A stretch of DNA of 64,000 nucleotides from Pseudovibrio sp. Ad37 (GTDB taxonomy: Bacteria > Pseudomonadota > Alphaproteobacteria > Rhizobiales > Stappiaceae). The stretch is from positions 1-64,000 of the forward strand of contig NZ_LMCF01000168.1 of the NCBI RefSeq assembly GCF_001623075.1. The letters are read 5' to 3'. Positions 63,355 through 64,000 of this stretch are shown here, one piece after another. Both the position numbers and the translations under genes were made by a program. A model generated the notes under the pieces. The model saw only the letters and a program-made list of their open reading frames with translations. It was not told where the DNA came from and made no database searches. Each line of letters opens with the position of its first letter. The first letter of the stretch is position 1.

Positions 63355-63589
63355 CTCAGACTCCTTGAATTATCTCTCCCTATATCTCGCAGATAACCCA
63401 GAGGTCGTGTTGTGCCTTAAAACACAGAACCCGCCCTCTTATGGACATTATTGGGACAATTACGGAGTGAAAAAAACGTTACTTACATATGTGTGCTGAA
63501 CGTACAACACCTGCAGCATCCTTCTGATCAAACACGAAGAATGAGATCAGCACCCAAGCAAGCTGCAGGATTGACACCTAAAGACCGCC

Positions 63590-64000
63590 TTAGGAGGAAT
63601 TGTCGTCACCAGAGCCAGCAGTCTTCTTCGCAAGGGCCGCCTTGAGGGCAGACAGAACGCCATCTGTGAGAAGCATGAAAGCATAAGCGTAGCCAGGCCG
63701 CCGCTTATCCTCATTCAACCGAGGAAGCTGCGTATAAAGACGTTGCAGCAAATGATACCGATTCTCGATTTTCGCAATCAACTCATGCAAATCGACAGGC
63801 GAGTAAGAGACCACCTCAAAGGTTGTTAGCCCGATGCGGTTCTCGTCAGAAAACGTCAGGCTCGGCTTCTCATATGCAAACCAGCGAGACAGATCAAACT
63901 GCGCACTGTATTTGAGATACAGATGATCATCTTCCTTCAAGCGATTGACCGTCCGGGTCGCCCGTTGTTCAGACTCAAACCTATGGTCTTGAGAGAGCAC
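63590..64000 (-). CDS. Unknown T3SS-adjacent protein, reaching the window edge
   Basis: A reading frame open to the window edge (GTG at 63998-64000, true start unknown), giving at least 136 residues. It is basic and helical: LKEDDHLYLKYSAQFDLSRW, then VDLHELIAKIENRYHLLQRL and YAFMLLTDGVLSALKAALAK at the end. No family recognised; it may be a chaperone or a regulator. It is in the same direction as the other T3SS genes. Confidence 0.5.
   Translation of the reverse strand: MLSQDHRFESEQRATRTVNRLKEDDHLYLKYSAQFDLSRWFAYEKPSLTFSDENRIGLTTFEVVSYSPVDLHELIAKIENRYHLLQRLYTQLPRLNEDKRRPGYAYAFMLLTDGVLSALKAALAKKTAGSGDDNSS

Noticed and set aside
1-64000. CRISPR arrays, rRNA genes or tRNA genes
   Set aside because: No regularly spaced direct repeats of 24-40 bases, no rRNA-like sequence and no cloverleaf with a TTCGAAT-type arm were noticed by eye. 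A tRNAscan run could overturn the tRNA part.

Overview
The window reads as a chromosome segment of a marine-type alphaproteobacterium with moderate GC content. The gene content (rhizobial/Yersinia-type non-flagellar type III secretion genes, polyamine and branched-chain amino-acid ABC transporters, CUT1 sugar transporter, ROK regulator) would fit a Pseudovibrio-like member of the Hyphomicrobiales. That placement is inference from gene content, not a measured phylogeny.

Layout. 1-900: a mobile-element scar, made of the 3-prime end of an IS3-type transposase followed by a 5-prime-truncated tyrosine recombinase. 1027-4718: a TetR-type regulator, periplasmic adaptor, ABC ATPase and ABC-2 permease (a CecR/YbhGFS-like efflux operon) behind a near-perfect 20-bp palindrome. 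4771-15159: two divergent transcripts forming one catabolic locus: a two-domain PIG-L deacetylase and a ROK regulator on the minus strand; a CUT1 sugar-binding protein, two permeases, an argininosuccinate-lyase-like enzyme, an ATPase and a PfkB kinase on the plus strand; then the decayed tail of a GH1 beta-glucosidase. 15490-25868: a polyamine locus: oxidase, class III aminotransferase and GntR regulator on the minus strand; PotFGHI transporter, agmatinase-family enzyme and gamma-glutamylpolyamine synthetase on the plus strand. A palindrome (TTTGTGATCACAAA) and a related site lie in front of both transcripts. 25882-30560: an SDR, an epimerase, a bile-acid/sodium symporter-family carrier and a flavin monooxygenase in one overlapping minus-strand operon, divergent from a TetR gene. 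30592-40141: a small TfoX C-domain protein, an enoyl-CoA hydratase, two acyl-CoA dehydrogenases, an IclR regulator and a complete five-gene LivFGMH-K-type transporter, all on the minus strand.

40448-64000: a non-flagellar type III secretion locus. A CesT-like chaperone and sctV are on the plus strand. sctU, T, S, R, Q, P, O, N, L, K, J, I and a TPR/HrpB1-like gene are in a tight minus-strand block, followed by candidate substrates, a second chaperone, a lipoprotein secretin of GspD type and a coiled-coil secreted-type protein. Between sctV and sctU lie an acidic protein with a CNF/CheD-like Cys-His arrangement, a 0.64-kb structured non-coding stretch and an exported alpha/beta hydrolase. No sctD is seen and no convincing needle gene is identified; these may lie beyond base 64000 or be divergent.

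Most interesting: (1) the 394-residue protein at 55781-56965, whose C-terminal half carries about nine tyrosines in SH2-docking-like contexts plus a proline-rich tail, and which shares an N-terminal domain with the 394-residue protein at 57987-59171; (2) the acidic candidate deamidase at 43300-44091; (3) the GspD-type lipoprotein secretin serving, apparently, a type III system; (4) the PIG-L/lyase/kinase catabolic locus, which matches no pathway I can name.
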